Shown here piece by piece: positions 49,002 to 61,269 of a stretch of 64,000 nucleotides of DNA. The stretch lies in the NCBI GenBank assembly GCA_964017125.1, contig OZ024907.1:26412476-26476475 (forward strand), given 5' to 3'. This stretch comes from Flabesymbios commensalis (Eukaryota > Annelida > Polychaeta > Terebellida > Flabelligeridae). How positions within the stretch are numbered: the first letter of the stretch is position 1; every line of letters starts with the position of its first letter. A program made the translations under genes and the position numbers. A model generated the notes under the pieces. It made no database searches, was not told where the DNA came from, and saw nothing but the letters and a program-made list of their open reading frames with translations.

Positions 49002-50846
49002 TAACAAGCTCGATACACCAAATAGAAGTATGGGCACTTTCATGGTATAGGTTGCATAATTTGTCTCAAAATGTTTTTTTTTGAAGGTGTTCGATGCTGT
49101 ATTATTCCAACTTTATATGATGCAGATAGATGTTGTGGATCTTCTTGCAAGTTTTCAGAGCAGCAACTTGACTAAATAAAATTTCAGGCAAATTTTAAAT
49201 GTCAGATAACCATATTGGAAAATAATTACATTAATTTTCTCAGTGGCTGCAGGAGAGGCATTAAGAGCTCAAATTGACTCTTTTTGTCCATATACTGTTT
49301 GACTGGTTCATATTTATTTTAATTGTTAGACAAAAAGTGCTATTATAGTCATAAACGAAAAAATGTCATACATTTTCCAAAAAAACTTCGAGAAATCACA
49401 CACCTGCCATCCTTTCAATTATTATTAAATAAAATAACACACTACTTGCTGATCAGGATGAAGAGAGCAACTAGTAGAAGGGTAGGAGCAGACATGTTTG
49501 AAATTTCAGGGCAATATTCACAAAATTGACAAAATTATCAGGCGTTCTATTTTAAGAATTTTCTGTTGTTAAAATGTCCTGGAGAGGACATTTTTTTAAC
49601 ATTTGAATATAGAAACTTAAATTGTGCTGATAAATCAATAAATTAAACCCTATGTACATTAAAAAGTTTATTTGTAAAGAAAAGTGCTGTTGATCACACA
49701 CATACATACGGGTATATGATGTAGACTTTGAGGGCCATGTACAATTTAGATTCAATCGCGTTAAACAACAACCTGATTCTTTGAAGATAGAAATTGGGCA
49801 GTCAATGCCAATAATAAATGTTCATTTATATGTCCCATTTGTTGAAATGCGCTGTACACCCCTTTCAGTTTAAGGGTTGTGAAGGGTAGATTTCACTCCA
49901 AAAATTATGCTGTATATTTCACGAGTTTGTTCTGTTTCTCTAAATGTCCTGGAGAGGACAATTTTTAACAGTTGATTTAAAAAGCCTAAATTCCAATTCT
50001 AATTGGTTAATTCTTCTTTCATCAGCTATTTTAATTGAGAAATACATGTAGTATCATCCGAGCTCAACAAGTGCTGCACATTACTGTTCTGAGATCATTA
50101 AAATTTACAGTAATGCTAATGTTAAGTCAATATAATTATAGAAACCACTGGTGCGCATAAAATTTTATTTCTATTATCAGTGATGTCAAGCATTAGCAAT
50201 GGCTTAGTGATATTATAACAATCATATGATACAGTCTTCAAGTTACATATAGTACTGTACCTATACTAGTCATCCTGTACCTGCGTTTACATTATCTAAT
50301 TGTTAAATAATAATGTTCAGTAGACAGCACTAAAACAATTTAAGAATCCATAACATAGTAGGTTGAGGTTTAATAGTGAACAAATGATCAGGATCAGAGG
50401 TCCATCAGGGTGACATGACAAGGATCTAGGGACCTGATCAACCTTGAAATCAGTCTTGAAGCTATCAGCCGCCAGAGGCAAGGACTGACCACTTTGAGAT
50501 ATATTTTGTTTGCCTTTGAGCGGCTGGACCACAGCATCATTATTGAACCGTCATCCTAAACCAGTCACCCATGTCCGTTGTGCTGGCGCCCATACTAAGC
50601 AATGAATGATGCAGTGTTCAATTTCTTAAGTATTGCGTAGCGAAAAGCTATGTACACAATTTTGGCCAATTGATAATCAGACTTGAAATTGATAACCAAA
50701 ATATTTCTTCTTTAATGACAGGAAAAACGCGTACAAAGTGGAACTTGGTTGCAAATCGCTGTACATACACAATAATTTCAAAACAAATTAAACCCTCTGA
50801 TGATGAGCTCATTGCTTATGACATAACATATGTCATCGCAATGTAT
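49002..50846. other. Unassigned region with two copies of the TGTCC palindrome
   Basis: Contains TGTCCTGGAGAGGACA at about 49576 and 49943, each followed within a few bases by TTTAAC. Two stretches sharing gaaatttcagg (49180s and 49500s) echo inverted matches near 55,230. No gene was recognised. Confidence 0.45.
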
Positions 50847-50851
50847 GCTAG

Positions 50852-52721
50852 CAGTGCCTTAGCCAGACATTAGAAAGGGCAGGGTAAATTTCAGAGTGTA
50901 AGGGCACAATTGTAGTAACGAGCCGCGCAGCGGCGAGCTGCCCGAGCACGCTGCATGACTGACTGGACCCATGCAGCGGGTGCGGCACAAGAGGGGGGTC
51001 CGGGGGTCTCCCCCCCCGGGAAAATTAGGATTTTTCATTCTAAAATGGTCGCTTCTCCTGCAATCTAGTGGGATTATTACTTAATATTCACTCTGTGAAT
51101 TTGCTTTTTTTTTCTACATATTTTGTGTTTCAAATAATAAAATAAAAACTCGAAATATCTACCAAAAATTACCAAACAAATTCACAGAATCTGGGATTTT
51201 TACTTCATGTTCACTTTCTGAATCCGCTATTTTTTTGGTAGATCTTTTGTGTTTCAAATAAAACACGAAATATGTACAAAAAATTAGCAAATAAATTCAC
51301 AGAGTTTGGGATGATAATTGAATGATACAGGAAAAAACACTTCACAGTAACAACCCACCAGCACGCCAAAAATCATTGTAACTTGTATAGACTTTATTTC
51401 TATTCAGAGAATCTCAGAATCTTCAAGCAAATAAGTTTTAACTGTCTGTCATTTCAATGCAGCCATTTTTTAATGTAGGCCTATGTTCTGTGAGTCAGAC
51501 GCTATCTAAGTCTGGAACTGTACTGCAGTGTAGTACTAGTAGCCAGTGTACATGTAGGCTAAGCCTGTACTGATAGTGGTACTTGTACTATAAGTACAGT
51601 AGTCAGTCAGACTGTCACAGTGTCACTGTCTAGCCTAGTGAGTAGGGCCTAGCCCTAGTGGTAATCGTCCATTTTTTGTAATACTAATAGGGGCCTAGGT
51701 CTAGATCTATTTAATCATTTGTAGTTATAATATAGTTTTCTTTAATTTACAAACAGGCTTGCCGAGTTTTCAGTCATTCATCAATTCATTCAGTATGGCA
51801 CTATAGGCTTACCCGGTATGACTGGGCCCCTAACTCATTTACTGCGCGAGGCCCAGTCACAGTGACCGCCATTTTGATTACACATCCAGCTGTGTAAAAA
51901 CGACACTTGCGCTGCCTACCAACAAACTCGGATGCCAAAAAATTGAGACGAATATTTCAAGAGCCTATGCAAACTAGGCCATTTTCAGCAGGCTTAAACT
52001 TGTGGTCGTATTGGAACTATTACATTTAAAAATGGAGGTCACTGTGTCAGAGCCTTGCGATGTCATCAGGGTAGGCCTACTATAGGCTATGGTCAGTATG
52101 GCTATTCAGTAACGTTATGCATGGGCGATAATATGTGAAAATTCCGTATGGAAACTCTGGTCGGCGAGTCCGTTCATCAAATTTAAAATATAGTGTTGAT
52201 ACTGGGATAGCGTTCTAAAGCATACCGGCATACCGAGCAGTAAAGAAATTTGTGTAAAGACGACAGCTTTCGCTTTCTAGAGGGCATTTTGAATTTCAAT
52301 GATATTGCAACGTGTATCTAACGACGCTGACGGACGAATGGGCCCATGGGGTCAGTTCACTTGGCAGACTAGAGTTTAGGTCGGAAACAGCGCCATACGG
52401 CATTCACGGCAGCCATGAATTTACAACTGTACCGTAGTATAAATGTGAGCGCTGAATTCGATTCTTGAATGACCCACACAGCTCTTAGCAAAAAGCAACT
52501 GGACTAATTGCGGAATCGGATTGATCAATATATTATTGGAAGGCCTGTGCAGAATGCATGTGGGCTAGCTAAACCAAACAAACAAACGGCTAGTGATGCA
52601 GGGCGCCTGTGATTAGGGCAGGGCGTTGTTTATCAGGGCAGGGCGTTGTTGTAAAGGGCAGGGCGCAGGGGGACGAAGGCAGGGCGCAACGCCCCTCTAA
52701 ATAGTCCTAGCAAAGGCACTG
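50852..52721. mobile_element. 1.87-kb hAT-like non-autonomous element, 5-bp duplication
   Basis: Flanked by gctag on both sides (50847-50851 and 52722-52726). Ends are CAGTGCCTTAGCCAGAC and, inverted, CAGTGCCTTTGCTAGGAC. The left part holds ggggtccgggggtctcccc; the right part holds several gggcagggcg repeats (52615-52690). No transposase frame. CAGTG ends with a 5-bp duplication fit hAT5-type elements. Confidence 0.75.
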
Positions 52722-52726
52722 GCTAG

Positions 52727-53304
52727 TCAGCTTATTGCTTATGACTAAACACACCTACTTACTCTTCTCAGAGCCCCATATAGTCAGGTTGTCAATTCAC
52801 TTTGTGCTTTACATACAAGTGTATACTCAATGGAGTTGTGAAAGCACCTACAGCACCTCACAGTAAGCCATAGATTTTTTTTAAACCACCATTAAACATA
52901 AAATATGGGTCAAGCTTAGGACAATTTTTCCACCACAACATAGATATTGAAATGGATCAATAAAAACAAACTTTAATCCTTTTGGCTGCTAATTTGAGAA
53001 ATCACAGCTTTTTAGCCCGCATTTTAATTAAAAAAAGTGGGCTATTGCAATTAAAGTTCGGCGGCGGCGGCGTTAACATGCATGGGCGCGATAACTTGAA
53101 AAAAAATTTCATGTGTCCTTCCCAAATTTGTTATGCATGTTTCTAATGAGCAGTTCTCGGACAAGTTCAGTAATGGCTGAGAAAAAAAATCAAAATTGCC
53201 GATTTATTGCGATTTTTTGCATTTTGACCTTGTGGGCGCATTAACTTCAGTTCAATACAATGTAATGGCGGCGGGCTATTGTCGAGTGTGCTCTTGTTAC
53301 TTAG
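52727..53304. other. Unassigned, with a dispersed repeat at 53020-53290
   Basis: The 53020-53290 part contains agcccgcattttaattaaaa, gtgggctattgcaattaaag and a cggcggcggcg stretch, and later ggcggcgggctattgtcga. It looks like a dispersed non-coding repeat with partly matching ends. Borders are not defined. Confidence 0.4.
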
Positions 53305-53525
53305 TTAACACTTTTCAAGCCTGAATTTACCATTGTCATCTTCATCCACCACAAGCCGCGAATTGCTGTCGCAATTCTCGACTTGTAGTGGTTGAAGATG
53401 AAGATGATTACTATGTATTCGTTGAGCAATTTCAGCAAAATTTGCCTTCTCAAACCGTTAGCTGTGAAAAAACAAGTATGTTTCAATGGTGTAAAATGAT
53501 GCATCGTGAGGGCTTAAAGGGTTAA
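53305..53525. mobile_element. piggyBac-like MITE, copy 2
   Basis: TTAA-bounded. Ends are TTAACACTTTTCAAGCCTGA and, inverted, TTAACCCTTTAAGCCCTCAC. The interior hairpin pairs gtcatcttcatccacca with tagtggttgaagatgaagat, as in the copy at 33949-34162. Confidence 0.7.
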
Positions 53526-56500
53526 CTTACTTTTTTAACAAACAAACCGTGGTTACTGTTACCTAAGTGAAATTACAGGGCATTTTGTTAATGATATAAA
53601 TTCAAACAATTACAAGGTATAATATTTAAATTGATTAATGTATAAAAGGTTATGTAGAACCAGTATCTCTAGTGCTGATATAAAGTTTCCTGATTGCCCA
53701 ATTTAGAACGTTGTTTGCTTCTAAAGCCATGTTGGCGATCAATTGATCAAAGCAATGCTATATACTAATTCTCAATATTGCCATACACAGAAGCAGACAG
53801 GTGTCACACTACCCTGAACCACCCCTCAAATAATGTTGCCTTAGAGCAGATGGGTCATTTTGCTTCACTGAAACATAATATTTATATTGAGGCGGACCCC
53901 ACTCCTGTTTACTCAGCGAAGCATGACAGTCTTAGACGCGGAGCGCTAGCCAACATTTGCACAACGTCTTTTGTTCACAGTGCGACATATGTACAGCATA
54001 CTAAGCCAATGTTGTTTTCTTGTTGCTCCACAGCTTTAGTCACTGGACCAGCATTTTAACAACATCATTCAAATTTCCGTCTATCCACTGTTACCCCCCC
54101 TCAAAAAGTGCACACATTTCACTATCCTCATTCTTTTTCCACCCCCCCCCCCCAAACTGCGAGAGTCCTCTCCAAAACCTCTTGAGCCTGCAGGAGACCA
54201 GCATGGTGCTCAGCATGCCAGGGTGCTCACTGACTCAGTCAATTCTAGACCAGAGCAAGGCTCTAGACAGTGTGTAATGAGCCAATTTTGTGACATAAAA
54301 TACATAAATCATATTCCATACAAGCGACATACATTCAATGTTAAAATTATGTCCTCTCCAGGACATTCAAGAATTTTATAAAAAATGAGGCACTTTATCA
54401 GTGTGTCTTTTAAATTTGTTCTGTTTATTATCTGGGTATAAACATGGTTCTATAATGAGATAGTATACAAAACTTGGATGTATCCCGAGAATGGAATCAC
54501 ATGTTACAACCAAATATTGTATAGATTTTGAGGTGGATCCTATGACCAGTATAATGGTGGATACAAAATTACTAGAAACTAGATTTATTAGTCCTAGCCA
54601 GTTGTGTTGACTAAGTGAGTATTGCTACTTCAAATAAGTGTATATTCAGGTTGTTTGATTTTGTTGGTAACCCTGTGTTAAAGTTGTGTCCTGGAGAGGA
54701 CATTTGCGTTTTTAACATTTCTATATTTATTAGAAATTGTCGACCTCCAAATGTTACAGATTGACCCTTTGTGGTCCATTCACACCGGGTTAATTAATGT
54801 AACAACAAAAATAAAACTATAACATACCTCAGTACTTACGGACTTGAATGTCCTGGAGAGGACATATTTTAACGGAAAATTAGTTATTAAGATTTTTAAT
54901 GTATATAGCATGGGAACTATGCTTTGCCGATTGAATAATTGAGTTGATATTGCTTACTGATAAGCTATATTACAACTACATTAACAGAAAAGTGAAATAA
55001 CTTTATTATTCTTAGCTGGCAACCTCCTTTGTCCTGGAGAGGACAAACTCAAAATTTGTTTAACGGAAATGGTGTGCTTTGATACAATCCTGCATGGTTT
55101 CGCGCACATACCAGCTATTTAGAAAAGGTTTAGATTGTTTAGTTGATGAGCAACAGTAGTTTATTTTTCAAGTGTGAAACACGTCCATATACTAGATCTT
55201 GTAATAGTTATGTTGGCTGCAAATTCCTGAAATTTCATTTGAGACAGCATAACTGTGGCAAATTTGACAGTGATTATTCAATAATTTTGTCAATTTTTTA
55301 TCTAGACTCATGAAATTTGGTCTGTAGATGGGCAGTAATGTGTCACATTAGAAAACAATTTGTGTGACGTCTTGATAATCACGATGGTGATCTCTTGAAG
55401 AAACAACTGTATTATTCCTGTATGCAACCTATTATGTGAAAGTGCCCGTATATTTCCGTGGGTGCACGGGCACCCTTGCAAATAAAATTAATCCCACTAG
55501 ACTACACGTGTCGGCCCTGGGTCGCTTGAAATATGGTAATTACGGCATACAAATACAAAAAAAAATTGTTTTAAAGTATTCTATGCTAGCTAATATATCG
55601 ATTTCTGGTACAACACCAGCAACTGGTAACTTATAAACTGCCGGCCACTAATAAAAAAGGCACGGCTTAAAAAACATTCACATTTCGTTTTTTCAAAACC
55701 ATGTGGTTTTCAGAGATTAATCTAAATTTAGGAACAAATAGAAAATAAAAAATAAAACAGTGAGGCTGAGATGATAACATAATTGTGTGTCATCAGATTT
55801 GTGATTTTATGTGAAATATATGTTACATAAGGAGTTGTGACAGATTGCTTAGGTTTTTTTATGCTAGAATATCGCAAATAATGTATTTTTCGGTCAGATT
55901 ACAAAAAACCCTCTAAGCTGCGGCCTTAGCACCATCACTTTTCTGAGTCCAGAGATGCTAAGCTTTAATTTGGTGTATAACACATAATGTTACTTTTTGT
56001 GGCTGGGTACCCCGAAAATTGACCTGCTCTGCTGCTCCACAATTTGCCTGGCGAGCCCGGCCAATTTCATTTATGGCCGGGTATTGGCCAAGATTCTTAG
56101 TCACGTGACCACCATGCCTGTGCCATTGAGGCCGGTTAATACTTTTCTGGGTCAAGTCATAGGAAATGCGTCAGAGGGGAAATACAATACCGTGAATAAC
56201 TCTTCATCCGGGGAAGTGACCTTTCAAAAATGTCTGAATTCGGGGATTAGCCTACCCTATTTTCATCTAAAAATAGCAGCAAGTCACAAACATTCGCCAC
56301 TGGGGCATACCAGAGGCTACATGAAGCTCGGCCACGCCGCGTAGTGTGGCTCTGGGAACCAGTGTACTCCACAATTCGTGGGGACTTCTGATTGATGAAA
56401 TTTGAAGTCCGTATTCTGAAGTCTGAAAGCTAAAAATCTAATTAAAAATGACTGCTAGAAAAACAATGAATAAAATTCAAATCAATCTGTCATAATAAAA

Positions 56501-58813
56501 ATAACCCAACAAAATTCAAAATGGCTGACAAAAAACTCATAAAACCTAGTCCAAACATTATTGTTACTTGAAAAGTCACAATTCTCTTCTAGTATTTATC
56601 ATGTAATCAGAAAACAAAAACGCTAAATTGCTTTAACGTGCCTTGAATCAGAAATAATATGAAACTATTCCTATTGACCCCAAGTTGCGCCCAGATCTGC
56701 TCTGAATCCACCACTGAAAACAGCCACTTGTGGCAAAAACTGTCAGGGTTTCGCAACTACCCAGCCCATGAAGGCTCAATGTTGGGATAGCGCCGGAGAC
56801 ATATATAGGTCCTACATATTGCGTGTTAATCTGCTAAATCCCAACGTTGCTTTAATGTAGGTGCAGCGGCGGAGATCCTGGCCTATTGAGCATTAACTCT
56901 CCCGGCAGCCAAGTATTCACTCTCATTTTCATTCATCTTCAGATGCTGAAACTGTGAATTGTGGACAGACAACATACGCAACACGATGGCATTTAGCTCA
57001 TCTATAGGCTCAATAAAGGCCGGATGAGCTGATAAAGCAAAATAAAAAGATCGTAACATTAGTTTTTTTTTAATTATTGATACTAGTATATCTGTATATA
57101 TACGTAGTTTGTTATGAAAATGATTTTATTATAAATTAAAATGTAAAAAAACAAGATTCTTCATGATTAAGTTGAATATATATAGTACAATGAGCGACCA
57201 CTAGTTATGAAAAACGTCGTCCCCATGTTTTGAGGTAGGCTATGTGGTTGGTCGCTCAGTGATCTGATGCACTGCCATGCCTTTGGTGCTTATTGCGGAC
57301 CGTGATAGTGGTAAATATAAAACAAACATCTTTCGGGAACATACTTATGATTTGCTGTACAGTCAGCGTGGTAATATCCTGCAAATAATTTATTTAGACG
57401 TTCAACCAACGTTTGCTCATTTTTGTCCACCGTCAGCAAAGTTGATGTTTCAAGCATAATAATGATCTGGTAAGTAAACATCCAGGGTGCAAATAGTCGC
57501 TCAATGGATAATATTAATATGTATATCACAAAAAGTCATTTTGATGTTTTTTTCGTGTTTTTTTTTAGGATTTATGTGAATTTGTGAGACACTGCAATAA
57601 AAGACATATTTTTCTCGGTTTGTTTGTTCTTTTTTGCTCACTATTACTTGTAGAAATGAAGCCATCATTGTAGAATTAAAAACATTTTTTGTTTTAAACG
57701 GTAGGCCTACTTTATCACCTCTTCTGGGGGTTCCCATCATTGGATTTCTCACAATTACGAAAAATGGTGCCAGCTCTCGCCTTTAATTTCATAATTGTTG
57801 CAACAAATGCTTGAAGAGGTAAGTGGAACAGGCATGCTATGGGCCCTTGTGATAATTTTTTTGCAGTGGCTAATCGTAGGCCTATGTGATTCTTTATAAT
57901 GTAACTCTATGGGCAGCCTCGTTTACGAAATGACGGGCTCCCATTGACTCTCATTATCAGATTATAACTTTGCCGTACGATTAGCCAGCGTTTTTTTTTT
58001 ACACAGGTGCCATTTTATATATTTTTTGCAAAAAAATGCAAACTGGGGCCAAATTCCTCATGTGGTCGGGGCTGAGGGATGTGGCATATTATATGTGACC
58101 ATTTCAATACAAAGACGAGGCCTTGAGCTAATGTTCCTTCAATGACGGGTCAGCGTCATACACAGTGGACCAATATTAAATTAGCCGAATATTAGGCCTT
58201 ACTGTTACGGTAGGGCTTCCACCATAGGGCTCATATCCCGAATTACAAAACAGATACCTATGCTATAGGTGACCTTGAAGGCCTACAGGTATAGACCCTA
58301 CTTTGCAGGGGTGAGCATGTGAAAATTTAAAGATTATGACTCCAGTTTCGGGAACCTGCGCTGTGGCGGCATCAAAGCCAACACACGCGCTGACACGTGA
58401 AATTCACTCAATGCAGTCTCAATACTGGACCAGCATCTCAACAGCTGGTACAACATTGAAATGAAGTTAGGGTAAAGTAACCTGTCGCACAGGGATGCTT
58501 TGACTTGCTAACACCGCACGCATATCGGATAGGCCTATAGACATGATAGACCTGTGACACAAAATATATTATGCCCCATTCATGACATTCATTGATGTAG
58601 GGCCTATAAATAACAAAGAGACAAATTGGGCCTACACGATCAGGCCTTATAGACTAGAATTTACATATTTTCAACTTCTCTGGTTTGACGGGGTAATTCA
58701 GATTGGTTGTGGGTCGAGGGGGTTGTGGGTCGAGGGGGATATGAAGGTAACACTAAGTATTACACAAGATCAGCTAAGGCCTATGCTACATTGTGACAGT
58801 GTAGTGGTAGTAT
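53526..58813. other. Repeat-rich intergenic, no confident gene
   Basis: Includes hairpin-family pieces at 54000-54060, 56775-56885 and 58390-58460, and a hairpin-tailed repeat end at 56985-57032 (gatggcatttagctcatcta, gccggatgagct). A GC-richer stretch at 55980-56390 contains a CACGTGAC E-box-like site (56101), and its frame at 55997-56344 is open, but I see no family or splice support. A 33-bp foldback (gagcgaccac / gtggttggtcgctc) lies near 57192-57257. The remainder is unassigned. Confidence 0.4.
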
Positions 58814-58920
58814 ACCAGAAAACTCGATCGATATCTTGAACCAATGTTGGGTTAAGGTTGGGCCAGCGTCGCAGACATTAAACCAACAATAATCCGTCAT
58901 TGGATCTCGTGTTTTCTGGT
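58814..58920. repeat. Hairpin-family copy
   Basis: Ends accagaaaactcga and, inverted, accagaaaacacgag. The centre is gttgggccagcgtcgcagac with a diverged right arm (attaaaccaacaataatcc). About 107 bp. Confidence 0.7.
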
Positions 58921-59029
58921 ATTTGTCCAATATGCCGTAGGCTGTGATAGCTGTCTGACGTAACCGCAATGATATTGCAGCTTCCATACATAGATGATCT
59001 TGTCATCCCGGTGTAAAGTCTGAAAATAT

Positions 59030-59425
59030 AACCCCCCCCCCCTCCTCCCAGATTATACCCAGGTAGATTGTGGGCACCCCAGAATCTACCCCGGTAGATC
59101 CTGAACTATAACCCCGGGGTAGATTACAGTGGCTCCCAGAATCTACCCCTCCCTCCCAGAATCTACCCCCCTTTATTGTGATTATGTGAAGTGTATTTGG
59201 CTCCCAGAATCTACCCCTCCCTCATAGAATATACCCCTCTTTTCAACAACTATATGCGACCCTCCCAGAATCTACCCCTCCCTCCCAGAATATACCCCCC
59301 TTTTCAACAACTATAATATTATGCGACCCTCCCAGAATCGACCCCTCCCTCCCAGAGTACACCCCCTTTTCAACAACTCTATGCGACGCTCCCAGAATCT
59401 ACCCCTCCTTCCTAGAATATACCGG
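59030..59425 (+). repeat. ~65-bp minisatellite, about five copies
   Basis: cccagaatctacccctccct recurs near 59132, 59196, 59264, 59330 and 59391, usually followed by cccagaatatacccccctt and caacaactatatgcgac. It starts after a C tract at 59033. Confidence 0.82.
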
Positions 59426-59430
59426 TAACA

Positions 59431-60837
59431 AACACAGCACATTGATCCAGCGTCCACAACACTGGCACAACATTAAACCATCACATGCTAAATGTGTTGT
59501 TTTCCCAGTAGTCAGCAGCATGATGTAGACCTGTTGTGAGGATACAGTAGGCATATGCACAGCAGTCTGGCGGCAAAGAGTGCTTGAGCACATGGTGTGT
59601 ATGTATAATAATGTAGCCTACCTCTCCAACAGACTCACAACATGCATGATTACATGTCGGCCAATTGTCTGTGACATTAGCATAGCATTGTATTGGCATT
59701 GGGTCAACGCATCGTAGTTGCTGGGTATGTATTCAGTGTTGTCTTAGCCCGTGCGGCAAGAACACCACCCCTCTGGTCAGTTCCTGAGAGCGTGTTGACA
59801 ACAGATTGACCCAGTGCTGTTTAAATGTTGGCGCAGCGTCTTCAGCAGCGGCCAATATATATTAAAACATCATTGGATCAATTCTTGTTTGCTGGCCCAA
59901 TGTCGGGATTACGTTGGCCCAACGTCTACGACGCTGAACCAACATTGGGCCAACGCCTCGTGTGGATGGGATTGTGGGCTCGTGGAGGGGTGGTGAGACT
60001 GACCTCATTCTGCAAGGCTAATTAATATTCATGACCACCCAGCCCTCGCACACATAACCAAATATGGCACTGGTCTACCATAGATAACAATGAACCATTT
60101 CAAAAGTCCATACAGTCAGATGTGAAATCGTGTGAAGATGCTCATTGAATCAGAAATATTTGAGGCCACCCCCGGAAATGGGGACGTCACTTTTTGTCCC
60201 AAAGTTGTGTTTTGACAACCATAACAAGGTGGCTGTTGCCAATGGCCCCACCCACAAAAATGAAAATAGACTATGCCCACTGCACTATGAGGAAGTTCTG
60301 GAGGCCATCTTTTGGACAGAACAATGTGGGAATTTCTGAGATTAGTGATGATTAGTTCACTAGTTTGCCCACGGTGAAACCTGGGTGAAGTTTTGTTTGC
60401 CTGCTCTACGCTTCCTCATGGGGTGCACCGAGGGTAAAAATGAAAGTTTCTTAGCCATAAAGATGAAAATCCACCAATTTTTTTTTCTCACATGACCTCC
60501 TCGTGGACTTAAAAACGCAAAGAGAGGCAGGAGATTATGCCCGATTGGTATGTGCATATATGTGGTATATTTGCCACTGTTATTGTATTGCGGGGCACTC
60601 ATTGAAATCATTGGGTGCCCTGATGTATCTAAAACTTAAAACTCTCAATAACGTTCATCTCAGCAGTTGGTTGCCAAAATTCAAGTGTCTGGGTGATGTT
60701 CTGAATTATGTATCCCTGCCGTAATTTGCAACATTGAGGTCATAGCACAGCATTTTTCTTGCTGAGTGAAAACTGTGGAATGTGGTCAACTGTTTTTTTT
60801 TATAGCATGGCGTCAGTTAAGTAAAAAGAGCTCGGCA
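59431..60837. other. Intergenic with diverged hairpin-family pieces
   Basis: Pieces near 59440-59480, 59640-59730 and 59800-59970 (ggcccaacgtctacgacgct). A frame at 60145-60339 (ends ILWTEQCGNF-like) has no recognised family. No gene assigned. Confidence 0.4.
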
Positions 60838-60972
60838 ATGGGTGATAAATTAAATCAAACGAACAACTCAGCTGACAATAATTTAGGACACTTTTTCAAA
60901 GCCACTGAATTGAAACAGCGGCAAAATTTACCGCAAACCCCATCCAAGGTTGTTGGTGAAAGGATTTGTTGA
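60806..60972 (+). CDS. Possible exon of an unrecognised plus-strand gene
   Basis: After a T-rich acceptor (tttttttttatag ending 60805) the frame is open for about 50 codons and includes ATGGGTGATAAA at 60838. The peptide is polar and disorder-like (DKLNQTNNSADNNLGHFFKA, then KQRQNLPQTPSK). A gtgaaa near 60956 could be a donor. NLGHFFK loosely resembles a short FF-type docking motif, but I do not claim one. It lies near AP4B1 on the opposite strand. It could equally be a chance frame. Confidence 0.22.
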
Positions 60973-61002
60973 AATGACTGAAAATAATTACGTCATCAAG
61001 GA

Positions 61003-61121
61003 GCAGTCCCAGCAAGCACGAGACATTGAACCAATGCTGGGCTGGTGTTGGGCCAGCGTCGCAGACGCTGGGCCAACAGCAGCCCAGCATTGGTTCAATA
61101 TCTCGTGTTTGCAGGGACTGC
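61003..61121. repeat. Hairpin-family copy, near-perfect 119-bp palindrome
   Basis: Arms start gcagtcccagcaagcacgag and end ctcgtgtttgcagggactgc. The centre is gttgggccagcgtc, gca, gacgctgggccaac. Almost every base pairs across the whole length, so it is the clearest copy of the family. Confidence 0.85.
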
Positions 61122-61158
61122 GTTGTCTCAAGCGGTCACTCATTCCGGGGGGAAGGCT

Positions 61159-61269
61159 CCCAGCAAAGACGGGACATTGAGCATGTGTTGGTTCAATGTT
61201 GGTCCATCGTCAGCGCCGCTGGCCCAACATTGAAACAACACAAGGGCAATGTCATGTGTTTGCTAGGGG
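61159..61269. repeat. Hairpin-family copy, adjacent
   Basis: Ends cccagcaaagacgggacatt and, inverted, cccctagcaaacacatgaca. The centre ttcaatgttggtccatcgtc / gctggcccaacattgaaac is more diverged than its neighbour at 61003-61121. Confidence 0.75.

Larger units (their letters stand above)
49576..55045. promoter_or_regulatory. Six copies of a 16-bp palindrome plus TTTAAC box
   Basis: TGTCCTGGAGAGGACA (6-bp arms TGTCCT/AGGACA around GGAG) occurs near 49576, 49943, 54688, 54847 and 55029, and inverted near 54351. In the motif's own orientation every copy is followed after about 3-17 bases by TTTAAC. The sequence between copies does not align, so this is a conserved short motif and not a plain tandem repeat. 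The function is unknown; a protein-binding site within a transposon is one possibility. Confidence 0.6.

Noticed and set aside
49576-55045. Glucocorticoid-type receptor element
   Set aside because: Half-sites resemble AGGACA, but the arrangement (TGTCCT n4 AGGACA) is everted rather than the inverted n3 repeat such receptors use, so no factor is named.
55997-56344. 115-codon plus-strand gene
   Set aside because: Open on both strands in a GC-richer patch, with no recognisable family and no convincing splice sites. Kept only as a note in the regional entry.
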